Notes under the pieces: model-generated
The model's input: the letters and a program-made list of their open reading frames with translations, nothing else
Told to the model about the DNA's origin: nothing
Database searches by the model: none
Origin: an uncultured Sphingomonadaceae bacterium
GTDB taxonomy: Bacteria; Pseudomonadota; Alphaproteobacteria; Sphingomonadales; Sphingomonadaceae
DNA: 64,000 nucleotides
Reading direction: 5' to 3'
NCBI GenBank assembly: GCA_947488625.1
Contig: CANKZR010000002.1
Coordinates: 481,519-545,518, forward strand
Program-made: the position numbers and the translations under genes
Part shown: positions 1 to 8,936 of the stretch, piece after piece
How positions within the stretch are numbered: position 1 is the first letter of the stretch
Layout: the number at the start of each line of letters is the position of its first letter

Positions 1-35
1 CAAGATGCCATTGGCGTGCATGACCTAACACCAGT

Positions 36-590
36 TCACGCGGCCAATGCCCCAGTCATCGCTCCATCCCGTGTCCCAATAGTCCCCTTGGGCAGGTGCG
101 CCGCGATCATGTGATCGGATAGCAGTTGCAACTCACCTGACGGCGCCAGTCGGCGTGCGGCACGCAGTTCACGGCCATACTGATCACGCGGTGGGTCGTC
201 CCCACCGTCAAGCTGGAACGGACCAAGCGCCAGCCACCGCACCAGTTCGGCCTGCGCCTGCCGTGCGGCTGTCCTTTCGGCAGGACACTGGCCGTTCAGC
301 TCCGGGGCGTCGAACCCCGTAAGGCGAATGCGCCGCTTCCCGATGCGGATTGTATCGCCATCGATCACGCAGTTTGCAGCATAACCGGGCGCTGCACACA
401 GCGGGAAGGAGAGCGTGACATCCTGCGCCTCGTCGAACCCCTGCCGGCCCCATCCCATTTCGCGCGAGACGAAGACAAGCGCCGCCAAAGCTATCAGTAG
501 AAGCCATGGCCAGACCTGGGAGATGGCCCTGTGCCTTGTAGAGCCCTGCCGCTTCCTAGTTTTGCGGCGAAAGGGAAGAATATTGCCCAG
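36..590 (-). CDS. membrane-anchored thermonuclease-like (SNase) protein
   Basis: A hydrophobic segment (PWLLLIALAALVFV) is followed by a staphylococcal-nuclease-like domain. The sequence shows CVIDGDTIRIG, RIRLTGFDAPEL and a later DQYGRELRAA, the family's metal-binding Asp and Arg positions. It is probably a secreted or membrane-tethered nuclease homologue. The start is unsure. The frame is open to an ATG at 698, but that overlaps ppk2 by 104 nt. A GGAGG at 600-604 lies 9 nt before an in-frame CTG at 590, used here as a tentative rare start. The substrate cannot be told from sequence. Confidence 0.65.
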   Translation of the reverse strand: MGNILPFRRKTRKRQGSTRHRAISQVWPWLLLIALAALVFVSREMGWGRQGFDEAQDVTLSFPLCAAPGYAANCVIDGDTIRIGKRRIRLTGFDAPELNGQCPAERTAARQAQAELVRWLALGPFQLDGGDDPPRDQYGRELRAARRLAPSGELQLLSDHMIAAHLPKGTIGTRDGAMTGALAA

Positions 591-594
591 CGGC

Positions 595-1368
595 TCAATC
601 CTCCAGCGGGTAAGGTGCAATCGGCCCCAGCAAGTCGAAATCCTCCTCCAGCGGGGGATGATCCAGTTCAGGCCAATCGAGTTCTTCATGCGGAACATGG
701 GTATCGGGCAGGCGGTCCAGCAGATCGCGGATGAGGGTCAGGCGGCCATGCTTCTGGTCGTTATAGTCCACCACGGTCCATGGCGCGTGCCGGGTGTGGG
801 TGGCAGCGAACATCGTCTCGCGCGCTTTGCTGTATTCTTCGTACAGGGTGCGCGCCTTGATATCGATGGGCGACAATTTCCAGCGTTTCAGGGGGTCTTC
901 CAGCCGCTCTGCAAAGCGCTCTTCCTGCTTCTCCTGACTTGCCGAAAGCCAGTACTTGAACAGGCGAATGCCATCATCCACCAGCAGCTTCTCGAAAGTC
1001 GGCACTTCTCGCAGGAACTTGCTCACCTGCTCGTCGCTGGCAAAGCCCATCACCTTTTCCACGCCTGCCCGATTGTACCAGCTGCGATCGAACAGCACGA
1101 TCTCGCCAGCGGCGGGGAGGTGGGGGACATAACGCTGGAAGTACCATTGCGTACGTTCCACGTCGCTGGGTTTGGGCAGGGCGACAACGCGGCATTGGCG
1201 CGGATTGATACGCGCACTGATCGCCTTGATGGTGCCGCCCTTGCCCGCCGTATCGCGGCCTTCGAACAATACGCAGATGCGTTCGCCGGTCGTCCGTGCC
1301 CAGCGCGCCATCGCCACCAGTTCATGCTCGAGCGGTTCGAGCAGCTTTTCATATTGCTTGCGTTTCAT
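595..1368 (-). CDS. ppk2: polyphosphate kinase 2 family protein
   Basis: PPK2 enzymes transfer phosphate between polyphosphate and nucleotides in the cytoplasm. The 257-aa product has a Walker A loop (GRDTAGKGG, about residues 37-45) and a Walker B/lid motif ([11 protein letters not shown], about 92-102), both diagnostic. Length fits a single-domain PPK2. ATG at 1368 is preferred over the upstream TTG at 1389 because AGGTGGA sits just before it. It is divergent from argB. The subclass (AMP, ADP or GDP/GTP preference) is not assigned. Confidence 0.93.
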   Translation of the reverse strand: MKRKQYEKLLEPLEHELVAMARWARTTGERICVLFEGRDTAGKGGTIKAISARINPRQCRVVALPKPSDVERTQWYFQRYVPHLPAAGEIVLFDRSWYNRAGVEKVMGFASDEQVSKFLREVPTFEKLLVDDGIRLFKYWLSASQEKQEERFAERLEDPLKRWKLSPIDIKARTLYEEYSKARETMFAATHTRHAPWTVVDYNDQKHGRLTLIRDLLDRLPDTHVPHEELDWPELDHPPLEEDFDLLGPIAPYPLED

Positions 1369-1451
1369 GGGTTCCACCTGTCCCACCAAGGGGCGACGTC
1401 CGCAAGATGCTATTGGCGATAGGGGAGCGGCGGGCTAAGCGGTTCTCCGAC

Positions 1452-2354
1452 ATGACCCAGACCAACGACAATCGCATGCTGGCCAAGGCCGAGACCCTGA
1501 TCGAGGCGCTGCCATATTTCCAGCGTTATGCCGGGCGCAGCTTCGTGGTGAAATACGGCGGCCATGCCATGGGTAACCCCGAGGCCGCGCAAGATTTCGC
1601 CGAGGATATCGTGCTGCTGAAAGCCGTGGGCATCAACCCCGTGGTGGTGCACGGCGGCGGCCCGCAGATCGGTGCGATGCTCAAGAAGCTGGGTGTGGAA
1701 AGCCAGTTCGTCGATGGCTTGCGCGTAACCGACAAGGAAACCGCCAGCGTTGCCGAAATGGTATTGTCCGGCGCGATCAACAAGGAACTGGTCGGCTGGG
1801 TCAACCAGGCGGGCGGCATGGCCATCGGTATCTCGGGCAAGGATGGCAAGATGGTGCTGGCCGAGAAGGTGAGCCGCACTGTGAAGGATCCCGACAGCCA
1901 GATCGAACAGCTGGTGGACCTTGGCTTTGTGGGGGAGCCCAAGCATGTCGATACGACAATTCTCGAAACCGCCAGCGGCGCAGGGATGATCCCCATCATT
2001 GCACCCATCGCCAGTGACGGCGAAGGCAATACCTATAACATCAACGCCGATACCATGGCGGGCGCTATTGCCGCGGCACTGGGCGCGGCGCGCCTGTTCC
2101 TGCTGACGGATGTGGCGGGCGTGCTGGACAAGGACGGCAAGCTGCTTACCGATCTTCGCCCCGCCGATATCGCGAAGCTGCGCGAGGATGGCACGATCAG
2201 CGGCGGCATGATCCCCAAGCTCGAAACCTGCGTCCATGCCGTGGAAGGCGGATGCGAGGCGGCAGTGGTGCTGGATGGCCGGGTGCCCCACGCCATGCTG
2301 CTGGAATTCTTCACCAGCCGCGGCGCAGGCACGTTGGTCAGCGCCCAGGAATAG
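1452..2354 (+). CDS. argB: acetylglutamate kinase
   Basis: Second step of arginine biosynthesis: ATP-dependent phosphorylation of N-acetylglutamate. The 300-aa amino-acid-kinase fold shows VKYGGHAMG near the N-terminus, [11 protein letters not shown] for phosphate binding, and a C-terminal [10 protein letters not shown] segment typical of ArgB. The frame is open to 1296, but only the ATG at 1452 gives family-normal length and avoids overlap with divergent ppk2. YggT follows 80 nt downstream, an arrangement common in alphaproteobacteria. Confidence 0.96.
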   Translation: MTQTNDNRMLAKAETLIEALPYFQRYAGRSFVVKYGGHAMGNPEAAQDFAEDIVLLKAVGINPVVVHGGGPQIGAMLKKLGVESQFVDGLRVTDKETASVAEMVLSGAINKELVGWVNQAGGMAIGISGKDGKMVLAEKVSRTVKDPDSQIEQLVDLGFVGEPKHVDTTILETASGAGMIPIIAPIASDGEGNTYNINADTMAGAIAAALGAARLFLLTDVAGVLDKDGKLLTDLRPADIAKLREDGTISGGMIPKLETCVHAVEGGCEAAVVLDGRVPHAMLLEFFTSRGAGTLVSAQE

Positions 2355-2434
2355 GCTGAACCTTGTGGTTTGCTTGACCCGTATTACCTAAACGATACAC
2401 TCTTCGAACAGAAACACCCTTGCGGGAGACCGGC

Positions 2435-2713
2435 GTGCTCGCCCTAGTCCAGATTATTTCCATGATTGCCCAGGCGATCGTCTTTCTCGTCATCATCCAG
2501 TTCATCATCGGGCTGCTGTTTTCGTTCAACGTGGTCAGCCCGCGCAACGATTTCCTGATGCAGGTCTACAACTCGATAAATTCGCTGCTCGATCCGCTGC
2601 TGAAGCCAATTCGCCGCTTCCTGCCGGATACTGGCGCGATCGATTTCTCCCCGCTCGTGCTGATCCTGGCGCTCAATGCGGTGGTCTACATCCTCGCGGA
2701 TATCGCGATCTGA
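2435..2713 (+). CDS. YggT family membrane protein
   Basis: Small inner-membrane protein of 92 aa with two hydrophobic helices around a central segment (NSLLDPLLKPIRRFLPDTG) typical of YggT proteins, for which an osmotic or division-related role has been proposed. GTG at 2435 is chosen because GGGAG (2424-2428) lies 6 nt upstream; a TTG at 2420 would bury that site inside the gene. It lies downstream of argB in the same orientation. Confidence 0.88.
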   Translation: MLALVQIISMIAQAIVFLVIIQFIIGLLFSFNVVSPRNDFLMQVYNSINSLLDPLLKPIRRFLPDTGAIDFSPLVLILALNAVVYILADIAI

Positions 2714-2768
2714 TCGGGCAAGGGTTCGCGGCCTTTACAAAGTGGTTTGCCAAGAGCAGGGCGCGAAT

Positions 2769-3542
2769 ATGATTTCACGCGTCACCATCGCAATTGTCGC
2801 AACCGCCATGATCGCCGCCTGCGCCAGTCCGCAGGCGCAGCGCGTGGAGCGGGAGCGGCGTGCCGCGACCCAGTTCCTCGAGCGGCAGGGCAGCATTGGC
2901 GACCCGGGTCGAGTGGCTGCTGCAGATATCGCCTTTGCCAAGATGGCGCGCGAGGAAGGGCAATGGACGGCCTTCCTGGAATATGCCGCGCCGGGCGCCG
3001 TCATTCACGGTGTTAACGGCCCGATACCGGCACAGCCCTGGCTGGCGCAGCAGGAGAACCCGCCCGTGTCCGTTGCTTGGACGCCGAACACGGTCTGGTC
3101 CAGCTGCGATGGCACGCTCGCCGTCAGCTTCGGCCGCTTTCAGGAGCCAGACGGCAAGGTTGGCAGCTATGTCAGCGCGTGGGAACTGCAGGACGATAAC
3201 AGCTACAGATATACATACGATCTGGGCGTGCTTGACGATCCGCAGCCCGTGCGCCAGCCACGAGAAGAACTTCCGGAAGATGCGATTATCGTACCCGGCA
3301 TGACGGCAATCGAAGGCCGGGTGGCAGATTGTCCGAAGGCCGACGCGGACTTTCCGGAAGTTCCGCTGCTTTCGACTGCGCTGCCTCACCGTTCCGGTTC
3401 GACGCGTTCCGATGACGGAACCTTGCAATGGACGTGGTTCCAGTTTGGCGACGGTCAGCGCCGGGTGACGGTGCAATGGCTGCGCGATGGCAGCGTGCAG
3501 GAAGCGCTCAACTTCTCCGTTCCTGCAGCAGGCGAATCATGA
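2769..3542 (+). CDS. predicted lipoprotein, unknown function
   Basis: The 257-aa protein begins with a hydrophobic signal ending in IAAC, a lipobox, so it is probably lipid-anchored in the envelope. The mature part is soluble, mixed alpha/beta, with FQEPDGKVGSYVSAW and WQWTWFQFGDGQRR-type aromatic stretches reminiscent of SnoaL/NTF2-like folds; this resemblance is weak and not relied on. ATG 2769 is preferred since it starts exactly at the signal peptide. Its stop overlaps the marC start (ATGA), so the two are probably co-translated. Confidence 0.75.
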   Translation: MISRVTIAIVATAMIAACASPQAQRVERERRAATQFLERQGSIGDPGRVAAADIAFAKMAREEGQWTAFLEYAAPGAVIHGVNGPIPAQPWLAQQENPPVSVAWTPNTVWSSCDGTLAVSFGRFQEPDGKVGSYVSAWELQDDNSYRYTYDLGVLDDPQPVRQPREELPEDAIIVPGMTAIEGRVADCPKADADFPEVPLLSTALPHRSGSTRSDDGTLQWTWFQFGDGQRRVTVQWLRDGSVQEALNFSVPAAGES

Positions 3543-4159
3543 GCGAACTGTTCATCTCTGCTTTCATCACCCTGTTCGTGGTGATCGATCCACCCGGATG
3601 CGCCCCGATCTATGCCGGGCTAACGAAAGCGGCGACACCGGTGGAACGTCGCAGCATGGCGATCCGTGCCGCGCTAATCGCGCTCGTCATCCTGCTGATC
3701 TTTGCCCTGTTCGGTGAAGACCTGCTGCGCGCGCTGCATATCGAACTCGATTCCTTCCGCATCGCGGGCGGCTTCATGCTGTTCTGGATCGCCTGGGAAA
3801 TGGTGTTCGAAAAACGCACGCAGCGCCGCGAGGAGCGCGCCGAACGCGCCACGCGCGAACATGTGGAAGATGTCTCGGTTTTTCCCATGGCCATGCCGAT
3901 GCTGGCAGGTCCGGGTGCGATTGCGGCGATCATGCTGCTGATGAACGAGGCACAGGGGCTGGAGCAGACACTGGAAGTGTTGGGTGCGCTGGTGGCCGTA
4001 TTGGTGCTGACCATGGTCGCCCTGATCGCCGCCGGGCCGTTAATCAAGCTGCTGGGCGACCGGGTGGAAGCAGTGATAACGCGCCTGCTGGGCGTTCTGC
4101 TGGCGGCGCTTGCAGCGCAATATGTGATCGACGGATTGCGCGGCGCGTTTTTGGTTTAG
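3539..4159 (+). CDS. MarC family integral membrane protein
   Basis: The 206-aa protein has about six hydrophobic helices with the MarC pattern: FVVIDPPGCAPIYAGLT in helix 1 and a mid-protein VFPMAMPMLAGPGAIAA segment. MarC proteins are inner-membrane proteins of unsettled function. The ATG overlaps the TGA of the upstream lipoprotein gene by 4 nt, which fixes the start and implies translational coupling. Confidence 0.92.
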   Translation: MSELFISAFITLFVVIDPPGCAPIYAGLTKAATPVERRSMAIRAALIALVILLIFALFGEDLLRALHIELDSFRIAGGFMLFWIAWEMVFEKRTQRREERAERATREHVEDVSVFPMAMPMLAGPGAIAAIMLLMNEAQGLEQTLEVLGALVAVLVLTMVALIAAGPLIKLLGDRVEAVITRLLGVLLAALAAQYVIDGLRGAFLV

Positions 4160-4369
4160 CCCCTCAAGCGCCGGGTGCAGCGCGTCCGCGTGTTGTTTGT
4201 TTTTCGCACCTGCCTCCTCGCTAGATGCGCAGCAAGCTGCGCCCGCTGCGGGCGTCCGCTCGGCTAGTCGCCGACCGTTTCCCGCGCAAACAGATCTGGT
4301 TGGAAAAGCCTCGGGCGCGAAGCGACCGCAAGTGCGAACGCGCGCCCGAGCTCATGCGAGGAAAGCGAA

Positions 4370-4396
4370 GGACGCCGGACGGCGTCCGCCCGGCGT
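4370..4396. terminator. GC-rich hairpin between convergent genes
   Basis: In the 245-nt gap between convergent marC and the LON-domain gene, GGACGCCG/CGGCGTCC arms and overlapping CGCCGG/CCGGCG arms can form alternative GC-rich hairpins about 10 nt past the LON-gene stop. There is no clear T run, so intrinsic termination is only a guess. The rest of the gap shows no gene. Confidence 0.35.
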
Positions 4397-4404
4397 TTGA
4401 GGGC

Positions 4405-5016
4405 TTACTGAAGGGTCACATGCTCGTCGTCGGGATCGCCGCGACCGAAGAATTCCATCAATTGCACCAAAAGGTCGCACCGCTCGCGCAAGGTGGGCGC
4501 CTCCAGCAGCGCCTGCTTTGCTGCTGCATCGAAGGGGGCGATTTGCGACACGCCGTTGATGAGCGAGACGTCATCCAGCCGCGCGACCGAATCCCAGTCG
4601 ATCGCATAACCCTGGCTATCGGCGAACTTGCGCGATTCGTGTTCGAAACTGGCGCGCTCCCCAAGTGAGAGGTACTCTTCCTCCGGCTCGTCAAACAGTT
4701 CGGCCTCCACCTGGCGGAAGGGCGTGGTCACTTCCAGTTCGCGCAGCACGCGGAAACGGGCCTCGCCCGTCAGCACGATGTTGTAACGCCCATCTTCGCT
4801 GGTCTCGACATCCTCGATCTTGCCGATGCAGCCGATATCGTAAAGCGGGGCGCTTTCCATCGAATCGGCAGGCTGGATCATGCCGATACGGCGATCGCGC
4901 GCCAGGGCATCGCCTACCATTGCGCGATAGCGCGGCTCGAAAATATGCAGCGGCAGTTGCAAACCCGGAAACAGGATCGCACCCGTAAGCGGAAAGATGG
5001 AAAGCTTGCGGCTCAT
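4405..5016 (-). CDS. LON peptidase N-terminal-domain protein
   Basis: Stand-alone LON substrate-binding domain of 203 aa, with the opening FPLTGAILFPGLQLPLHIFE and YRAMVGDALARDRRIGM typical of this family. No ATPase or protease domain follows, as usual for these small alphaproteobacterial proteins. Its start overlaps the stop of the upstream CnoX-like gene by 4 nt, so they form one transcription unit. A role in protein quality control is inferred from domain and partner only. Confidence 0.9.
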   Translation of the reverse strand: MSRKLSIFPLTGAILFPGLQLPLHIFEPRYRAMVGDALARDRRIGMIQPADSMESAPLYDIGCIGKIEDVETSEDGRYNIVLTGEARFRVLRELEVTTPFRQVEAELFDEPEEEYLSLGERASFEHESRKFADSQGYAIDWDSVARLDDVSLINGVSQIAPFDAAAKQALLEAPTLRERCDLLVQLMEFFGRGDPDDEHVTLQ

Positions 5017-5960
5017 CCGAACAGGATCAGGGACAGCTTGCGGCGCTGCGCGGAAACCCAGGGGTCTTCCATGCCCACCGCTTCGAACATCTTGAGCAGC
5101 TTCTCCTTGGCCTGCTCGTCGCTTTCGTCGCCTTCCACACCCTGCGCGCCCTGAATTGCGCGAAGCAGGGTCTCCGCGGCCTCGTCGCGCTCTCCGGCGG
5201 CAAAGGCCGCCTCGGCAAAGGCGATCTGCGCCTCTGTATCGGCAGGGCGTTCGGCGGCAGCCTTGCGCAAGGCATCCAGCTCGCCGGTGTCGACCTGCGT
5301 GCCCGCCAGTTCCAGCGCGCTATGCGCCTGGCCGACAAGAGGATCGTCCTTCATTTCCTGCGGTAGCGCGTCATAGGCCTGCTGCGCCGTCTCGGCCTGT
5401 CCGGCGGCCACGAGGGCGCGGATCAGGCCCGACTGAACTTCCGCCTTGTCGGGTGCCATCTGTGCCAGCTGCATGAAGACCGACGCTGCTCGTTCTGCAT
5501 CGCCATCGGCCAGCACCTGCTCGCCCATGCCCACAAGCTGGTCGATATCGGGAGCTTGCTGCCCCTCCGCACCCGGCTGACCATCGGCAGCGCCCGCCTG
5601 CACCGGCACCTGCTTCAGGATTTCGTTCAGCGCCTGCTTCAGTTGCGATTCGGTGCGCGCCGGGGTCAGGTCCGCCACTGGCTGACCCTGGAACATGGCG
5701 TAAACCGTAGGAATCGATTGCACCTGGAACTGGCTGGCGATGAACTTTTGCTCGTCGACATTGATCTTGGCGAGGATAACGCCCTTGTCGGCATATTCTG
5801 CAGCCACCTTTTCAAGCAGCGGAGTCAGCGCCTTGCACGGTCCGCACCACTCAGCCCAGAAGTCGAGGATGACGAGCTTGGTCTGGCTGGGATCGACCAC
5901 TTCCTTGCGGAAACGTTCGACTGCCTTTTGTTCATCGATGTTGAGGCCCATGCTTGCCAA
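5013..5960 (-). CDS. cnoX: thioredoxin-TPR co-chaperone, CnoX/YbbN-like
   Basis: The 315-aa protein has an N-terminal thioredoxin domain with WCGPCK at residues 38-43, a linker near 125, then TPR-like alpha repeats to the C-terminus. This is the CnoX (YbbN) architecture, a redox-linked holdase that hands clients to GroEL or DnaK. The active site keeps both cysteines. TTG at 5960 is favoured because AGGAG lies 7 nt upstream; an internal ATG at 5951 is the alternative. It overlaps the downstream LON-domain gene. Confidence 0.9.
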   Translation of the reverse strand: MASMGLNIDEQKAVERFRKEVVDPSQTKLVILDFWAEWCGPCKALTPLLEKVAAEYADKGVILAKINVDEQKFIASQFQVQSIPTVYAMFQGQPVADLTPARTESQLKQALNEILKQVPVQAGAADGQPGAEGQQAPDIDQLVGMGEQVLADGDAERAASVFMQLAQMAPDKAEVQSGLIRALVAAGQAETAQQAYDALPQEMKDDPLVGQAHSALELAGTQVDTGELDALRKAAAERPADTEAQIAFAEAAFAAGERDEAAETLLRAIQGAQGVEGDESDEQAKEKLLKMFEAVGMEDPWVSAQRRKLSLILFG

Positions 5961-6150
5961 GTGTCTGCTCCTGCTTTTCGCTAATCAATGTCGTTGCACA
6001 ATGTGGCGCTTGTGGGCCGATTGTGAAGGGCAAAGCTGGCATTGGCCAGGCTTTCTCGCACAGGGGCAATTTTGCTCTTGCCCGGCTTCGGACTCGCTGC
6101 TAACTGCGCCGCTCCCCACCCGGAACCGCGTTTCGGGGGAGCGCAAGTGA

Positions 6151-6225
6151 GCGGGCGTAGCTCAGGGGTAGAGCACAACCTTGCCAAGGTTGGGGTCGGG
6201 CGTTCGAATCGCCTCGCCCGCTCCA
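6151..6225 (+). tRNA. tRNA-Gly (GCC)
   Basis: Complete cloverleaf. The acceptor arm GCGGGCG (6151-6157) pairs with CGCCCGC (6215-6221); the anticodon loop CTTGCCAAG gives GCC; the T loop is CGTTCGAATCG; CCA is encoded at 6223-6225. It lies just upstream of the glycosyltransferase and capsule block, so it could be an insertion point, although no repeat of its 3' end was seen in the window. Confidence 0.96.
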
Positions 6226-6356
6226 TTTTCTTCGGATTTGACAGCAGATCAGGAACTCGTGCCCTTCGGGGCGGGGCGCCTTTTGCGCGCCTGCGATTAC
6301 CGAGCGCGATTTCTGCGCCATTGAAGCGACCGTGATTGCGGGATAGCGGGGGCGAC

Positions 6357-7493
6357 ATGAAAATCGTCATCGTATCTCGCGGCTATCCCTCGGAAGAACG
6401 CATCTACAATCACGGCTTCGTCCATCGCCGCGTGCTGGCGTACCGGGCGCTGGGGCACGAGGTGACGGTGATTTGGCGGCATCATCGCCCGCCGGTCGCT
6501 GCCTACGAGTTCGACGGCGTGAAGGTGCAGGTGCTTACCCCTACAGACGCGCTGCAACTGATCGTGCGGGAACAGCCCGATGCCGTGGCGCTGCACGCAC
6601 CGGGAGACGATTTCGCCGAGATCATCGAGGGTGTGCCGCGCTCCATCCCCGTGAACGGCTGGATCTATGGCGCGGAGATCATGCCGTTCTACGAAGTGAC
6701 CGCAAAGGAAAGCCACAACGCCGAACGTTGGGAGAAGGCGCGCAGGGTGTTCGACCGGCGGATCGCCTACTGGCGCGACCTCGTAACGCGCTGGCCCGAG
6801 AATTTTCGCATGGTGTTCGTTTCGCAGTTCTCGGCCGACGAGGCCTTTCGCGCCGTCGGGCAGGAGCTTCCCCGGTGGACGATCTCGCCAAGCCCGGTGG
6901 ATACGGACCTGTTCCGGCACGAGCCCAGATCCGCAGGAGACAGGTTCGAAGTCCTCTCGATCAGGCCCTTCAGCGACTGGCGCTATGCCAACGACCTTTC
7001 GGCCAAGGCCATCTGCCTGCTCGCGGAACACGAATTGTTCGGACGCTTCAACTTCCGTTTTCTGGGGGAGGGGCACCTGTTCGACGAGATGGTCGCGCCG
7101 ATCCGCCATTTCGACAATGTGAGCGTCGAGAAAACATTCGTGAGGCAGGAGCGGGTCGCCGAATTGCACCGCAGCGCCGGGATATTCCTGTGCCCCACGC
7201 GCAATGATGCGCAGGGCGTCAGCCGAGACGAGGCTATGTCATCGGGCCTTGTGCCGATTACTAACGCCGTGGGCGCGGTTCCCGAGTTTGCCGATCCATC
7301 GTGTGCATGGCTCGCGCCGGGGGAGGATCACGTCAGTCTGGCGCAAGGATTGCTCGCTCTGGCCACGGATCCGGAGATATTCCTTGCCAAATCGCGAGCG
7401 GCAGCCGAGCGCGTTCGCAGAACGCTTTCGCTGGAAATAATCATACCGCAGGAACTGGCGCTAATGGGTGGTTTTACTAGGTCAAACCGCTGA
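6357..7493 (+). CDS. GT4-like glycosyltransferase
   Basis: The 378-aa cytoplasmic glycosyltransferase has a GT-B layout: an N-terminal MKIVIVSRGYPSEER opening and a C-terminal domain with SIRPFSDWRYAND, GIFLCPTRNDAQGVSRDEAMSSG (the family 4 EX7E-like region) and PEFADP. ATG 6357 follows a G-rich ribosome site. It sits between tRNA-Gly and the Vi-like locus. Donor and acceptor are unknown. It could act in capsule initiation or be unrelated. Confidence 0.82.
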   Translation: MKIVIVSRGYPSEERIYNHGFVHRRVLAYRALGHEVTVIWRHHRPPVAAYEFDGVKVQVLTPTDALQLIVREQPDAVALHAPGDDFAEIIEGVPRSIPVNGWIYGAEIMPFYEVTAKESHNAERWEKARRVFDRRIAYWRDLVTRWPENFRMVFVSQFSADEAFRAVGQELPRWTISPSPVDTDLFRHEPRSAGDRFEVLSIRPFSDWRYANDLSAKAICLLAEHELFGRFNFRFLGEGHLFDEMVAPIRHFDNVSVEKTFVRQERVAELHRSAGIFLCPTRNDAQGVSRDEAMSSGLVPITNAVGAVPEFADPSCAWLAPGEDHVSLAQGLLALATDPEIFLAKSRAAAERVRRTLSLEIIIPQELALMGGFTRSNR

Positions 7494-7494
7494 A

Positions 7495-7522
7495 TTGACC
7501 ACGGTTACTGTTCTGATATAGG
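7495..7522 (+). promoter_or_regulatory. putative sigma-70 promoter for the capsule operon
   Basis: TTGACC (7495-7500) and TATAGG (7517-7522) are 16 nt apart, about 90 nt before the tviB-like start, in the only long gap upstream of the operon. The match is approximate and untested. Confidence 0.3.
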
Positions 7523-7609
7523 CTTTCCCTCAGAGTTTGATGTGGGGACGTCACAACTTTCAGGCCGTCGGTCGGTCCTGCCCCGTTGCAAATGATCAGA
7601 GGAAAAAAA

Positions 7610-8899
7610 TTGTCTTTCATTCAGGCGCGTCTTTGCGTGGTGGGCCTCGGCTACGTTGGTTTGCCGCTTGCTCATTGTTTTGCAAAGAAACTCGAGAACG
7701 TCGTTGGTTTTGATGTGTCAGAGAGCCGGATTGCCGAGTTGCAAGATGGATATGATCGCACGGCCGAGCTCACGCGCGAGGAAATGGAAGCGACAACGCT
7801 GAAGGTTACTTCCGATCCTGCCGCGATCGCAGAGGCCGACGTTGTCATCGTCGCCGTTCCCACGCCGGTGGATTCGCAACGAAGGCCTGATCTCTCCATT
7901 CTCAAGAGCGCGTGCCACACGGTGGGCAAGCACATGAAGCGCGGCGCGACGGTCGTGTTCGAATCGACAGTGTTCCCCGGCGCTACCGAAGAGATCTGCG
8001 CCCCGATCCTTTCCGAAGCATCCGGGATGGAATCCGGTGTCGATTTCAAGCTGGCCTACAGTCCTGAGCGCATCAACCCGGGCGACAAGGAGCATCCGGT
8101 CGAGAAGATCGTGAAGGTGGTCTCCGGCCAGGACGAGGAAACGGCCCAGGCGATGGCAGACCTTTACGGCATCATCATCGAGGCCGGCACGCACAAGGCA
8201 ACGTCGATCAGGGTGGCTGAAGCTGCCAAGGTGCTGGAGAACACCCAGCGCGACATCAACATCGCCCTGATGAACGAGCTGGCTCGCATTTGCCGAAAGG
8301 CAGGCATCCGCACGGCCGACGTCCTCGATGCAGCCTCCACCAAGTGGAATTTCCTGCCGTTCAAGCCGGGTCTGGTCGGTGGGCACTGCATCGGTGTCGA
8401 TCCGTATTACCTGACCTCCAAGGCGGAGGAACTGGGCTATCACCCCGAGGTGATCCTGTCGGGCCGCCGGATCAATGATTCCATGCCGCGTTATGTTGCC
8501 ACGGAAATGCTGCAGATGATCGCCGCGAGCGGTTCTCCGATCCGCGGCTCGCGCGTCGGCGTTCTGGGGGTCACTTTCAAGGAGAACGTGCCTGACGTTC
8601 GAAACAGCAAGGTGATGGAACTGATCGACTTTCTGAAAAGCTTCGGTTTGCAGGTCCTGCCCTACGATCCGCACGCCAATTCAGACGAGGTAAAGGACGA
8701 GTACGGTCTTGATCTCGTGGCGAAAGAGAGCCTTAAGGACCTTGATGCACTGGTGCTGGCCGTAAGACATGACGTGTTTCTTGAAGATATCTCTTCCTTT
8801 ATTGGCGCGAACTTGAATGAAGGTGGCGCCCTCATCGATCTGAAATCGGTGTTGCCGGTGAGTGAATACGAGAAAAAATACAATTACTGGTCGCTATGA
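7610..8899 (+). CDS. tviB: UDP-GlcNAc 6-dehydrogenase, TviB-like
   Basis: Nucleotide-sugar dehydrogenase of 429 aa with an N-terminal Rossmann motif (VVGLGYVGLPLA), the central AYSPERINPG, and the catalytic-cysteine region GGHCIGVDPYYL. It resembles the WbpO/TviB branch that oxidises UDP-HexNAc to the uronic acid. In the Vi pathway TviB makes UDP-GlcNAcA, which TviC epimerises to UDP-GalNAcA. TTG 7610 is chosen since AGAGGA sits about 6 nt upstream; an in-frame ATG lies at 7592. It is first in a ten-gene plus-strand array matching the viaB order. Confidence 0.88.
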   Translation: MSFIQARLCVVGLGYVGLPLAHCFAKKLENVVGFDVSESRIAELQDGYDRTAELTREEMEATTLKVTSDPAAIAEADVVIVAVPTPVDSQRRPDLSILKSACHTVGKHMKRGATVVFESTVFPGATEEICAPILSEASGMESGVDFKLAYSPERINPGDKEHPVEKIVKVVSGQDEETAQAMADLYGIIIEAGTHKATSIRVAEAAKVLENTQRDINIALMNELARICRKAGIRTADVLDAASTKWNFLPFKPGLVGGHCIGVDPYYLTSKAEELGYHPEVILSGRRINDSMPRYVATEMLQMIAASGSPIRGSRVGVLGVTFKENVPDVRNSKVMELIDFLKSFGLQVLPYDPHANSDEVKDEYGLDLVAKESLKDLDALVLAVRHDVFLEDISSFIGANLNEGGALIDLKSVLPVSEYEKKYNYWSL

Positions 8900-8936
8900 C
8901 CTGATAATAATTCGTTGAAGCGTGTAAGAAAACGTT

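Noticed and set aside
415..1422. Long plus-strand frame opposite ppk2
   Set aside because: Antisense to a clear PPK2 gene with Walker motifs; no recognisable content.
1410..2291. Minus-strand frame opposite argB
   Set aside because: Mirror frame of a GC-rich coding gene; His/Gln-rich composition typical of antisense frames.
6042..6335. Frame over tRNA-Gly
   Set aside because: Runs through a complete tRNA and shows translated tRNA sequence, a frequent artefact.
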